DNA of 64,000 bases from Bin127 sp965221625 (GCA_965221625.1 OZ244903.1:868001-932000), one strand, 5' to 3'. Shown: positions 25,617 through 33,826, numbered from the stretch's first letter. Program-made: numbers and translations. The notes: generated by a model not told the origin, from the sequence alone.

Positions 25617-26531
25617 TTAACCGACGATATGCTCCATCAGAGCCATCTGAGCCCACATGCGGTTCTCGGCTTGCTGGTAGACAACAGATGACGGGTGCGC
25701 CATCATGTCTTCCGACACCTCTTCTCCGGGATGCGCCGGCATGTCGTGCATGAAGCGCGCCTGCGGTTTCGCCAGTTCCATCAGTGCCGGATCGACTTGG
25801 TACCCTTGGAAGTCCTTCAATCGTTGTTGCGTCTCTTCTTCTTGTCCCATACTCGTCCACACGTCGGTGTAAACGAAGTCCGCGTTGCTCGCCGCTTCTT
25901 TGGGATCCCGCAGATGGAAGACTGTACCGACCTTTTCACCAGTAGCGATGTACTCCGCAATATCCATCCTCGTGGCGTAGTTCACCTCGTATCCTAATGG
26001 CGACGCGATGAGCATCGTTCCCCCGGCCCCGGCAACCGCATATCCGAGGCTTGTCGCGACGTTGTTCCCGTCACCGACGAATGCGACGCGGACGTCGTCG
26101 AGAGTGCCGCGGATCTCGAGCATCGTCATCACGTCGGCGAGTGCTTGACATGGATGTTCGGCATCGGTCAACGCGTTGATAACCGGGATACTACTGTTTT
26201 CTGCAAAATCATCGAGCGTCTCCTGTGCAAAAGTCCTAATGACGGCGAGGTCAGACATCCTAGCGATTACGTTTGCGACATCCGCAATCGGTTCGCGTTG
26301 ACCCAAGCCGACTTCCTCAGGTGCGAAGTAGAGCGGATTTGCACCAAGTTTCTGCGCGCCGATCCAGAAGGAGAGTTTCGTCCGCAGTGATGGTTTCTCG
26401 AACAACATCACGACGCTCTTGCCTCTGAGTGCGTCACTCGCCGCTCCCGATTTCAGCTCGATCGCTCGATTCAGGACCGTCAGGATCTCCCCAGTTGGCA
26501 GATCACGGAATCTCAAGAAGTGCTGATTCAT
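25617..26531 (-). CDS. argF: Ornithine carbamoyltransferase with altered active-site motif
   Basis: Transcarbamylase (304 aa) that should make citrulline from ornithine and carbamoyl phosphate in arginine synthesis. Carbamoyl phosphate-binding motif S-L-R-T (residues 48-51, FEKPSLRTKLSF) and HPCQALAD (126-132) fit. The ornithine-site motif, HCLPAHR in well-studied enzymes, reads HDMPAHP (262-268): Asp replaces the catalytic-loop Cys and Pro replaces Arg. The C-terminus QQAENRMWAQMALM is typical. AAGGA precedes ATG 26531. It could be a variant OTC or a relative with another amine substrate; OTC remains most likely. Confidence 0.82.
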   Translation of the reverse strand: MNQHFLRFRDLPTGEILTVLNRAIELKSGAASDALRGKSVVMLFEKPSLRTKLSFWIGAQKLGANPLYFAPEEVGLGQREPIADVANVIARMSDLAVIRTFAQETLDDFAENSSIPVINALTDAEHPCQALADVMTMLEIRGTLDDVRVAFVGDGNNVATSLGYAVAGAGGTMLIASPLGYEVNYATRMDIAEYIATGEKVGTVFHLRDPKEAASNADFVYTDVWTSMGQEEETQQRLKDFQGYQVDPALMELAKPQARFMHDMPAHPGEEVSEDMMAHPSSVVYQQAENRMWAQMALMEHIVG

Positions 26532-26580
26532 TGTCGGTCCTTCGGCAGGTTGAGACAGAGGCTCGGACAGTACCTAAATT

Positions 26581-26603
26581 GTGCAATACCCCGGGGTATG
26601 CAC
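26581..26603. promoter_or_regulatory. GC-rich palindrome upstream of argF
   Basis: ATACCCC (26586-26592) is followed directly by its complement GGGGTAT (26593-26599), and the flanks GTGC/GCAC extend the dyad with one unpaired A. It lies 50 bases upstream of the argF start and 72 bases downstream of the DUF35 stop. It may be an operator for argF, or the stem of a terminator for the upstream genes (in the minus direction AATTTAGG follows). Confidence 0.45.
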
Positions 26604-26674
26604 TATCAACACTTCGTCCGCGTCGATCCCCTGCCCAAACGGTCAGGCCGCGAACTATTTGGGCGAGAAACCGA

Positions 26675-27094
26675 CTACGCTGGCGTGAAGTTCGGAAGCG
26701 TGTAGTTGTCCGAAATCTTCGTGAACGTAACCTTCAATGGCATACCGATAGTGAGATTGCTTGGATCGGCATCGACTCCGACTATGTTGGCTGCCATCCG
26801 CGGACCTTCTTCGAGCTCGACGATCGCCGCAATGTACGGCACCTCAACGGTGAACGCGGGATGCGGCGGCACGTGCACGATGCCGAACGTATGCAACGTC
26901 GCGTTGCCCGATGCTTTCACCCACTCCAAATCGGCACCAGGAGTGATGGTGTTGATCGCCCGCGGGTAGAACTGAAACTCGCTGGTCGAGGTATCGCGCT
27001 GCAACCACAACTCGCCGTTGCGTGCACCTTCCCAATACGCGTCCGATTCAGGTTGTGATACCGGTTCAGGTCGGGCTGGTGCGTCGGTGGTCAT
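26675..27094 (-). CDS. DUF35 OB-fold protein without zinc ribbon cysteines
   Basis: A 139-residue relative of the DUF35/ChsH2-type proteins that pair with thiolase-like enzymes in acyl-CoA metabolism. It starts at M-T-T-D, where AAGGAAC lies upstream. YWEGARNGELWLQRD matches the N-terminal helix. The following zinc ribbon normally has four Cys; here the stretch is TSTSEFQFYPRAIN, with none. The OB-fold (GNATLHTFGIVHVPPHPAFTVEVPYIAAIVELEEGPRMAANI) is intact. A thiolase-like gene lies 1.9 kb upstream in the same direction; they may act together. Confidence 0.72.
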   Translation of the reverse strand: MTTDAPARPEPVSQPESDAYWEGARNGELWLQRDTSTSEFQFYPRAINTITPGADLEWVKASGNATLHTFGIVHVPPHPAFTVEVPYIAAIVELEEGPRMAANIVGVDADPSNLTIGMPLKVTFTKISDNYTLPNFTPA

Positions 27095-27141
27095 GCTCAA
27101 GTTCCTTAGACTGATTGCTGGGTAGATTGTACGCATCTATT

Positions 27142-27651
27142 TCATTGACTTAGATCGACGCCATCGACGATCACTCCGATTACTGTGGCATTCCCATTGC
27201 CGTCAATCGAGACTCTCACCTTTAGGTCGGCAGCCGTCTCAACTGCACGACCGGTGCCCTCCGGGACGAAGTAGGTGCCGATGCCGAAGTCGATTCGGCC
27301 GTTCGCCTGCATCGTGCCGCGCAGGAATAGATCATCCGGAGTAGCCAGCGCCACAGACTCGGCACTTGCATATCGCGTCGCCTCCCACACTCCGTCCGCC
27401 TTCTCGAGCCACACTAAAATGCGGTCTCCCGATGCGAAGACTTCCTTGTACTCGTCTGGTACAACCGCGATTTCATAGTCGAGAATGGCGTAATCTCCTT
27501 GCAGTAGCGAGCGTGGATCCACCGGAGTGCCTTGCAAAACGATCTCAGTGCCGGAAGCGATGATGCTCTGTTTAATCAGGGCGAAGGTCACCAATCCCAG
27601 CACCTGCGCAACGACGACTGTGAAGAAGAGGATTGTGAAGATGCGGTTCAC
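27142..27651 (-). CDS. GDYXXLXY domain membrane protein
   Basis: A 169-residue protein with an N-terminal helix (RIFTILFFTVVVAQVLGLVTF) and the motif GDYAILDY, the exact GDYXXLXY pattern. The extracytoplasmic domain is beta-rich. I start it at GTG 27651, which overlaps the TGA of the DUF2157 gene (GTGA). GDYXXLXY proteins usually lie beside DUF2157 proteins, as here; their joint function is not known to me. Confidence 0.8.
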   Translation of the reverse strand: MNRIFTILFFTVVVAQVLGLVTFALIKQSIIASGTEIVLQGTPVDPRSLLQGDYAILDYEIAVVPDEYKEVFASGDRILVWLEKADGVWEATRYASAESVALATPDDLFLRGTMQANGRIDFGIGTYFVPEGTGRAVETAADLKVRVSIDGNGNATVIGVIVDGVDLSQ

Positions 27652-28928
27652 GCGTCGCCCCGCCGTCTGCTGAGGTCGCCGATTGCCCAACGCCGCAGAC
27701 GCTCGAGTCCCAGACCTAGAACAATCAAGAACACTCCCGTGATGATGAATGCCACGCCACGATCAAACAGATCGAAACCGAACTCGAAGTACCGAGTGAC
27801 GACGGTCAGTGCGAACACCGCGAACGCTATATTAACCATCGAAGCCCGACCGTAGCGGACTCCGGCGAAGAGCAGTGCGATGACTGCTGCGAGGATGATG
27901 AAGTTGACCGGTACCCAGAACCACGTCGCATCCGCCAACAACGCGGCAGCCGCGCCGAAAGCAAGCGCAAGCATCGTCCCGACTCCGGCGAACTCCCAGA
28001 ACCATCGTGCCGGATCAATGTCTGTATGACCATAGCGAATCTTGGTGACGATGATGGCCAGCAACCCGCCAACCGGTACGACGGTGGCGATGACGAAGTA
28101 CTCATTGGTCAAGAAATCGGTCGTCGGTGCTTCTAGGTTCGACCACAGCGATTTGAAGCTGAGAATGTAAGCGGCGCAAACGGCGGTCAATATGCCGAAG
28201 ATGTCGAATACTTGGCCGAATCGCCGAAATGCCGTGGTGCGCGCCTGTAGACGACCGATCGCAAATAGGAGAGCGGCGACTCCGAGATACGAAGTCACGA
28301 TGATGACGAACGCTTCGTCGTCAAGGGTCTCGACCAACGATTCGTTGAACCATGCCTGCGCCCTAAATCCAGTCGACGCAATCAGGAGGATGAGCGAGAG
28401 GACGAGGATTGCGCGCGACTTCGTGACGTAAGCGAGCGGCAATACCCCGACAAACCACGCCGACATCAACCAAGGATGATTGACTTCCACGTTGAACGCT
28501 TGGGCAATGAGATGAATTGACGCACCGAACACGATAGCTCCGAGCAAGATGACGGCGATGCCAGTGCGCGGAAAGCTCAACCGGTATGCGAGCAACCAAC
28601 CGATCGAATAGGAAGCCAAGGTTCCAACGACCATTGTTGAGATTTTGGCAAAATCGGGAATGCCGTCCCAATTCGATGCCAGCAGCGCGATGATGCCAAC
28701 GCCAATCAGCACCCCGCCGAAGATTGCGATGTAACTGGCGAGCCGACTGAGCAGGTTCGGATCGGAAGCCCTGGTCGGAACTGCGTAACGCGCGGTCAGG
28801 CTGTCCGCCAACTCCTCAGCGATGAGACCTTCGGCGCGCCAAGATTCGATCTCGCGCCTTAGACGTCGTTCGAATCCAGCGTCTGACACCTCGACATCAG
28901 GCGTGTCGTTCTGACGTTCTTCATCCAT
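27648..28928 (-). CDS. DUF2157 multi-pass membrane protein
   Basis: An approximately 426-residue membrane protein with about 12 hydrophobic segments after a soluble N-terminal DUF2157 region (RRLRREIESWRAEGLIAEELADSLTARYAVP). ATG 28928 is the likely start; a TTG upstream would add eight residues. The hydrophobic core starts YIAIFGGVLIGVGIIALLASNW, typical of the family. Its stop overlaps the GDYXXLXY gene start. Function unknown; the pair may form a membrane complex. Confidence 0.8.
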   Translation of the reverse strand: MDEERQNDTPDVEVSDAGFERRLRREIESWRAEGLIAEELADSLTARYAVPTRASDPNLLSRLASYIAIFGGVLIGVGIIALLASNWDGIPDFAKISTMVVGTLASYSIGWLLAYRLSFPRTGIAVILLGAIVFGASIHLIAQAFNVEVNHPWLMSAWFVGVLPLAYVTKSRAILVLSLILLIASTGFRAQAWFNESLVETLDDEAFVIIVTSYLGVAALLFAIGRLQARTTAFRRFGQVFDIFGILTAVCAAYILSFKSLWSNLEAPTTDFLTNEYFVIATVVPVGGLLAIIVTKIRYGHTDIDPARWFWEFAGVGTMLALAFGAAAALLADATWFWVPVNFIILAAVIALLFAGVRYGRASMVNIAFAVFALTVVTRYFEFGFDLFDRGVAFIITGVFLIVLGLGLERLRRWAIGDLSRRRGDA

Positions 28929-28965
28929 CCCTAGAGTCGCCTCTGGGGTCAAAATCGCGCTGGGA

Positions 28966-30129
28966 CTACGGTGCAGAGAGGATTACCGTCCCAGTCGACG
29001 AGAGATATCCGCCCGTGCCGTGTGCGACTGCGAGATCACACTTGTCCAGCTGCCGGTCGCCCGTTTCGCCTCGCAACTGTCGTACCGCCTCAGTAACCGT
29101 GAAGATGCCGTACATACCCGGATGCGTGTACGAGAGACCACCGCCGGACGTGTTTACCGGGAACTCCCCTCCAGGCGCAGTCCTTTGGTCGGCAACAAGG
29201 TCAGGACCTTCCCCGGGAGCACAGAAGCCCAAGTTTTCGAGCGACACGAGCACCGTGTAAGTGAACGAGTCGTAGATCATCGCCAGATCGAGATCCGAGT
29301 GCGCCACGCCTGCCATCTGGAGTGCTTGTTGTCCCGTGTTACGACCGAACGCACTCGTGAGATCCGGCATCTGGGAGATCATCGAGTGGTCGTGCCCTTC
29401 AGCCGCCCCGAGTACCGTAACGCCACCCTTGGCGCAGTCCTTGGCACGCTCCGGCGTCGTAACAACAATCGCCGCACCGGCATCCGTAACCAAACAGCAA
29501 TCCAACAGGTGGAACGGCCAGACGATCCATCGTGAGTCGTGGTAGTCGTCAAAGGTCGCCGGACGGTCGTAGAAGTAAGCATTTTCGTTCAGATTCGCCC
29601 ACTTGCGGGTCGCAACTGCAATATTCGCCATCGCTTCACGCGTGCGGTCCTCGCCGTATTGGTGCATGTAACGACGGCACGCCATCGCATATGACGCCGG
29701 CGGACCGATGATCCCGTAAGGTCGCTCGTACTGGTTCTGCGGAGTGCCCAAGTTCGGTGCTGTCGGAGAGCGGTCGGAACGTCCCGACTGTCCGTGAGTA
29801 ATCAGAGCAACCTCGCAGTAACCCGCCGCAATCGCCGCCAAGGCGTGCGCAACGTGGATCACAAACGACGAACCGCCAACCGAAGTGCTATCCGTAAAGC
29901 GCGGTTGAATCCCTAGATACTCCGCCACATCCAAAGTCGACCAACCAGCCGTCAAAATCCCATCGACGTCATCCAACGCCAACCCAGCGTCATCAAGCGC
30001 ATTGATCGCCGCCTCAGCATGGTGCGCCAGAGGCGACTTATGCGGCACGTTGCCAATCTCATCAGATTCAGCAACCCCCACGATTGCCGCCTGAGCGGAG
30101 AGGTTCGCCAACTTACTGTAGTCCGCCAT
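28966..30129 (-). CDS. Thiolase-like (SCP2-type) protein, catalytic Cys apparently absent
   Basis: A 387-residue member of the SCP-x/thiolase-like family found with DUF35 proteins. The start at ATG 30129 (MADYSKLANL) gives the normal length; upstream in-frame sequence adds a non-conserved extension. Family blocks: HHAEAAINALDDAGLALDDVDGI, DSTSVGGSSFVIHVAHALAAI, YDSFTYTVLVSLENLGFC, NTSGGGLSYTHPGMYG and AHGTGG. At the place of the thiolase nucleophile (SCASG) it has V-G-G-S-S, so it may bind acyl-CoA without classical thiolysis. First gene of the minus-strand run. Confidence 0.8.
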   Translation of the reverse strand: MADYSKLANLSAQAAIVGVAESDEIGNVPHKSPLAHHAEAAINALDDAGLALDDVDGILTAGWSTLDVAEYLGIQPRFTDSTSVGGSSFVIHVAHALAAIAAGYCEVALITHGQSGRSDRSPTAPNLGTPQNQYERPYGIIGPPASYAMACRRYMHQYGEDRTREAMANIAVATRKWANLNENAYFYDRPATFDDYHDSRWIVWPFHLLDCCLVTDAGAAIVVTTPERAKDCAKGGVTVLGAAEGHDHSMISQMPDLTSAFGRNTGQQALQMAGVAHSDLDLAMIYDSFTYTVLVSLENLGFCAPGEGPDLVADQRTAPGGEFPVNTSGGGLSYTHPGMYGIFTVTEAVRQLRGETGDRQLDKCDLAVAHGTGGYLSSTGTVILSAP

Positions 30130-30546
30130 CCTAAGGAAAACTCCAATCCAACAACCGACAGTCCATCCAGCAAGGATTGTAATGTGCGATGCGATGAGTG
30201 CGGGCGTCCAAGAGACGACAGGCCGCATGGCATTGACGCACGTTCAAGTGTCTACGACAAGCAGTTCTCGAACGTGAGAGGGAGCCGAGACCGCAGCGGC
30301 AGATTTGTGAGCGAGAAGATCGGGCTGTTTTGTTAACCGTGAACCAAGCAACGGCACGCGGAAAAGAAACCTTACCTCAAATTGCGGATTTGCGCCTTCA
30401 TTGAACCGTCACTCTTAGTCGATCCTAGTTCACGCATGTCCCCTGCCAACGGCGAACGCAACATGATTCCGGCAATCCGTTGTACCGACAAAAGGCAATA
30501 CCGTTAGCGTGTACAATAGATCGTATTATCACCCTATAGGTGAATT
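30130..30546. other. Intergenic region between divergent genes
   Basis: 417 bases between the thiolase-like gene (minus) and the toxin-antitoxin genes (plus). No convincing gene is seen. It should hold both promoters; TACAAT at 30512 and TATTAT at 30524 are -10-like but lack good -35 partners. CACGTTC/GAACGTG form a 7-bp dyad around 30239-30278. It marks the left edge of the accessory island. Confidence 0.5.
30529..30543. promoter_or_regulatory. Candidate operator of the toxin-antitoxin operon
   Basis: TCACC (30529-30533) and GGTGA (30539-30543) form a perfect inverted repeat around CTATA. It overlaps the likely transcription start and the ribosome-binding region, ending three bases before the toxin ATG. 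The antitoxin carries a helix-turn-helix domain, and autoregulation through such sites is common in this family. Confidence 0.5.
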
Positions 30547-30846
30547 ATGCAATTGGCATTTCGGACTCGCAAGCTTGAAAGATGCTACCTGCAACAGCGA
30601 GAGGCGACGAGAGAATGGGGTCCAAACGTTGGGCGTAGATACATCAAAACCCTCACCGAGTTGCAGCTACTGACCCGATTCGGGGACATTTCGAGAATAC
30701 GACCGTACCGACTTCACCAGCTTACTGGCAAGAGGAAAGGGCAATTCGCCATTGACTTGCACGGACGGTGGCGATTGATCGTCAAACCCACAGCGGACGA
30801 AGACGGATTAACTGTCTGGGAGGTATCGAATCATTATGGCGATTAG
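30547..30846 (+). CDS. HigB/RelE-family toxin
   Basis: A 99-residue protein of the HigB 'plasmid maintenance killer' branch of RelE-like toxins, which cut mRNA on the ribosome. The family signature is at the C-terminal half: YRLHQLTGKRKGQFAIDLHGRWRLIV, ending with VWEVSNHY. The order toxin-then-antitoxin is the HigBA order. Its stop overlaps the next gene by 11 bases. The promoter-side palindrome at 30529 is probably its operator. Confidence 0.82.
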   Translation: MQLAFRTRKLERCYLQQREATREWGPNVGRRYIKTLTELQLLTRFGDISRIRPYRLHQLTGKRKGQFAIDLHGRWRLIVKPTADEDGLTVWEVSNHYGD

Positions 30847-31912
30847 CGAACAACACATTTGGTCCGACTTGCCCGTTCACCCAGGCGAGACTCTGTTGGA
30901 CGAGATTGAATTCCGCGGAATTTCGCAGAAGGAACTAGCTCGTCGTCTCGGTCGTCCGCCCCAAGCGATTAACGAGATTGTTCGTGGGAAGAAATCGATC
31001 ACTCCGGCAACCGCACTCGGACTGGAATCCGTGCTCGACATTCCAGCCCAATTTTGGACCAACATGCAGCTGGTACACGACATGACGCTCGCCCGAAATT
31101 TCGACCGGGAACGCTTGGAACAGCAGATACCACTTCTCGATGAGTTCCCGATCAATGAGATGAAAAACCGGGGACTGATACCTGGAGTGAAGGAGAAAAC
31201 AGAGTTAGTGGACGCTCTATGCAGATTTTTCGGCGTGGCGTCCCTCGACCGATATCAACAGTCGTGCCCGGCTGCTTTTCGCATCACCGGGGATGGAAAA
31301 TACTCTCACGAGGCACTAGCAGTTTGGTTGAGGCAGGGAGAGATCGAAGCCGAAAACATCGATACACCGTCTTTCGATAAAACGGAATTTCTGCGTGCTG
31401 TGGAAGAAATCCGGGGTTTCACATCTGATCCACCGGAAGTCTTCCTCCCTGCGATGAAAGATGTTTGCGCGCGTTCTGGGGTCGTGTTGATGTTGACACC
31501 AGAGCTACCGAAATGTGGTGCAAACGGTGTGGCGCGTAGGGTTAGCGGCGACAGGCGAATGATTCAACTCAATCTGCGTTGGCGTTGGTCCGACATATTC
31601 TGGTTCACGTTCTTCCACGAAGCCGCACACGTCCTGTTGCACAAACAAGATGTTTATGTCGATTTCGCCAAGCGTGAGATACGCGACTCGGCACTGGAAG
31701 ACGAGGCGGACAAATTCGCGGCCGATGTCTTGATTGAACCAACACAATGGCGAAGGTTCGTTGAACCCAGCGTATTCTCAGAAAAGCGCATCATTAGCTT
31801 TGCTTCACGAATGGGTATCGATCCAGGGATCGTGGTAGGTCGCCTACAACACGAAAAAAGAATCGATTACAACCGTTTCACTAAGATCAAAACGCGGTTT
31901 ACCTGGACTTGA
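30836..31912 (+). CDS. HigA-type antitoxin fused to ImmA/IrrE-like metallopeptidase
   Basis: A 358-residue protein with an N-terminal XRE/HigA helix-turn-helix (HPGETLLDEIEFRGISQKELARRLGRPPQAINEIVRGKKSITPATALGLE region, residues about 15-70) and a C-terminal ImmA/IrrE (COG2856) domain with the zinc motif HEAAH in FTFFHEAAHVLLHK (about residue 262), followed by a conserved EDEADKFAADVLI segment. The helix-turn-helix should neutralise the toxin or repress the operon; the peptidase may cleave it or another regulator. Such fusions occur next to HigB-like toxins. Overlaps the toxin gene. Confidence 0.82.
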   Translation: MAISEQHIWSDLPVHPGETLLDEIEFRGISQKELARRLGRPPQAINEIVRGKKSITPATALGLESVLDIPAQFWTNMQLVHDMTLARNFDRERLEQQIPLLDEFPINEMKNRGLIPGVKEKTELVDALCRFFGVASLDRYQQSCPAAFRITGDGKYSHEALAVWLRQGEIEAENIDTPSFDKTEFLRAVEEIRGFTSDPPEVFLPAMKDVCARSGVVLMLTPELPKCGANGVARRVSGDRRMIQLNLRWRWSDIFWFTFFHEAAHVLLHKQDVYVDFAKREIRDSALEDEADKFAADVLIEPTQWRRFVEPSVFSEKRIISFASRMGIDPGIVVGRLQHEKRIDYNRFTKIKTRFTWT

Positions 31913-32006
31913 AGGGAACGGCGGGTGCTGGGAATGTCGTCGCACCGCGCCTTAAACCCAACTTCGCGACGCGCCTCCCGTTCAATTGCCCGGTGTGCTA
32001 TACCGG

Positions 32007-32896
32007 ATGAGACTTATGGCGTTTGACCCCAAATCCCTCCCTGACGATATCGCCGCGCTGATTGCTGGCGTCGAACGGGATCCCGAAAATCCCACTGAGG
32101 GGGGGGGTACAAGCGTACTAACTACTCGAGCCACGGCCCTCCCAAACTAGAGATCGTCAACGACGACGTTCTGAAGACGGAAGCCATTGAGCCTTCGTCG
32201 ATCGATCTCATCGTCACGTCGCCGCCTTACAACGTCGATATCGAGTACAACTCGCACTTCGACGCCGAGGATTACGCGCAATATCTGGATTGGACTCGGC
32301 AGTGGCTTGCCCGGTGCTATGAGTGGCTCAAACCAGACGGCCGCTTCTGTCTGAATATCCCGCTCGACAAAAACAAGGGCGGACAGCAGTCGGTTGGGGC
32401 TGACATTACTCGAATCGCTCGCGACTTGGGTTTCGGATACCACTCAACGGTTATCTGGAACGAAGGCAACATCTCGCGCCGCACCGCGTGGGGATCTTGG
32501 ATGTCCGCTTCTGCGCCGTTCGTCATTGCACCGGTCGAGTTGGTGGTGTTGCTGTATCGCGATTCGTGGAAGAAGCAATCCAAAGGAGTCTCAGATATCA
32601 CGCGCTCGGAGTTTATGGAGTGGACCAACGGTGTCTGGGAGTTTAGCGGAGAGAAACGATCGAAGATCGGGCACCCGGCTCCGTTCCCGTCGGATCTGCC
32701 GGAGCGTTGCATCAAGCTCTTCAGCTTCGTCGCCGACACAGTCCTTGATCCTTTCTTGGGTTCCGGCACGACACTCATGGTCGCGCGTCAACTCGGTCGC
32801 AACGGGATCGGGATCGAGATTGACCCGGAATACTGTCAGTTGGCGATGCGACGGCTTGACACCGCTCCAGGGGTATTGTTCGATGCCAAGGAGTAA
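32007..32896 (+). CDS. DNA methyltransferase (beta-class N4-C/N6-A), interrupted by frame change at G9 tract
   Basis: The 5' part (from ATG 32007 or 32016, M-A-F-D-P-K-S-L) runs into a tract of nine G at 32099-32107. After it the frame must shift to reach the catalytic domain, which reads YKRTNYSSHGPPKLEIVNDD and has motif IV TSPPY (SSIDLIVTSPPYNVD) followed by motif I DPFLGSGTT near the C-terminus; the order IV then I marks the beta class. Ten or seven G would give one frame of about 297 aa. In the shifted frame there is no start codon before the catalytic motif, so the G9 state should be off. The HNH nuclease gene overlaps its 3' end. Either phase-variable, decayed, or a homopolymer sequencing error. 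Confidence 0.75.
32099..32107 (+). repeat. Homopolymeric G9 tract inside the methyltransferase gene
   Basis: Nine consecutive G directly at the point where the two methyltransferase reading frames must join. It is the kind of tract that gives phase variation by slippage in other bacteria and is also prone to sequencing error. Confidence 0.9.
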
Positions 32897-33494
32897 GATC
32901 ACCCAAAAGGGGTTGGTGTTGAGCTACTTCAAGGCGCGTCCGAATCAAGATGTTCCGACACCGGAGATTGTCGATTGGGCTACCGCGGAGTACGAACAGA
33001 TCACCGGGAAACCACTCCGTGACCCGGATCGAATGATCAGATCACTCTACTCCGAAGGCAAACTCGTCAAAGTCAGGAATGGCGTGTATCGCTACGATCC
33101 GGATGCCGTGTTTGAACGCAGCGACGAGTTCTTCTCCTCCGCACAAAAAGCGGAAATCCTGAAGAACGGAGGTTACAGGTGTGCTTTGTGTGGTGTAACC
33201 GAAGTTGAAGGTGCGGATCTGCATGCCGATCACATCGTGCCGAGGGACAAAGGCGGCAAAGCTACCGTCGAAAACGGTCAGGTTTTATGCAGCACCCACA
33301 ACAACCTCAAAAAGAACTACGGCCAGACTGAAACGTGCAAACGAATGTACAAGGTGCTCTACGAGACGGCGGTGCGACTGGATGATCCCTCGATGCTGGC
33401 TTTTGTTGAAGACGTGATGCGCGTCTACGAAAAACACAACATCAACAGCCACATCGACTGGAAGCCCAATCCAACTAGACGCCGGAAGTCGTAG
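32883..33494 (+). CDS. HNH endonuclease, restriction partner of the methyltransferase
   Basis: A 203-residue protein from ATG 32883, overlapping the last 14 bases of the methyltransferase gene. The N-terminal half looks like a winged-helix segment (KGLVLSYFKARPNQDVPTPEIVDWA). The C-terminal half is an HNH nuclease: CALCG, then DLHADHIVPRDKGGKAT, VENGQVLCSTHNNLKKN, giving the H-N-H residues and the Cys pairs that hold zinc. Together they look like a compact type II restriction-modification system; the specificity is unknown. An open frame from 32394 is only the shadow of the methyltransferase. Confidence 0.8.
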   Translation: MPRSKITQKGLVLSYFKARPNQDVPTPEIVDWATAEYEQITGKPLRDPDRMIRSLYSEGKLVKVRNGVYRYDPDAVFERSDEFFSSAQKAEILKNGGYRCALCGVTEVEGADLHADHIVPRDKGGKATVENGQVLCSTHNNLKKNYGQTETCKRMYKVLYETAVRLDDPSMLAFVEDVMRVYEKHNINSHIDWKPNPTRRRKS

Positions 33495-33544
33495 TCGATA
33501 CGCTCGGAAGTCGTGCTACGGTAAGGAAACCTTCCTGCCGTGTC

Positions 33545-33826
33545 ATGTCCGCACCTCAGACCCGTTTCGAAACTAATCCAGTCTGCTTCATCTGCCGAAG
33601 GTTAATTGATGCCTCCGCTACAAGGGAAATCGGCGGCGAAACGTTTTGCGACGTTGACGGCGAGAGCGTCAAGCAGTTCGGTTTGATCGGTGCCGCATGC
33701 AAACGTCAGATGGAACTCGCCATCCATGCTATGTCGCACCGTGACTTGCCGATAAACGGACTCTACGTGGAACTGACAGAGCTGTTCGAGCGGTACGGAC
33801 TGATTGACCGCGCCGATAGGGAGTGA
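33545..33826 (+). CDS. Small Cys-rich hypothetical protein
   Basis: A 93-residue protein I do not recognise. It has two Cys close together (CFICRRLID, residues about 14-17) and a further Cys in ETFCDVD, a pattern of a small zinc ribbon. The rest is helical and hydrophilic. It lies 50 bases after the HNH gene on the same strand, between it and the convergent toxin gene, and might be part of the restriction unit or an independent small regulator. Confidence 0.5.
   Translation: MSAPQTRFETNPVCFICRRLIDASATREIGGETFCDVDGESVKQFGLIGAACKRQMELAIHAMSHRDLPINGLYVELTELFERYGLIDRADRE

Noticed and set aside
32394..33494. One long frame spanning the methyltransferase end and the HNH gene
   Set aside because: Its first 160 residues are an out-of-frame reading of the methyltransferase; the HNH protein has its own start at 32883.
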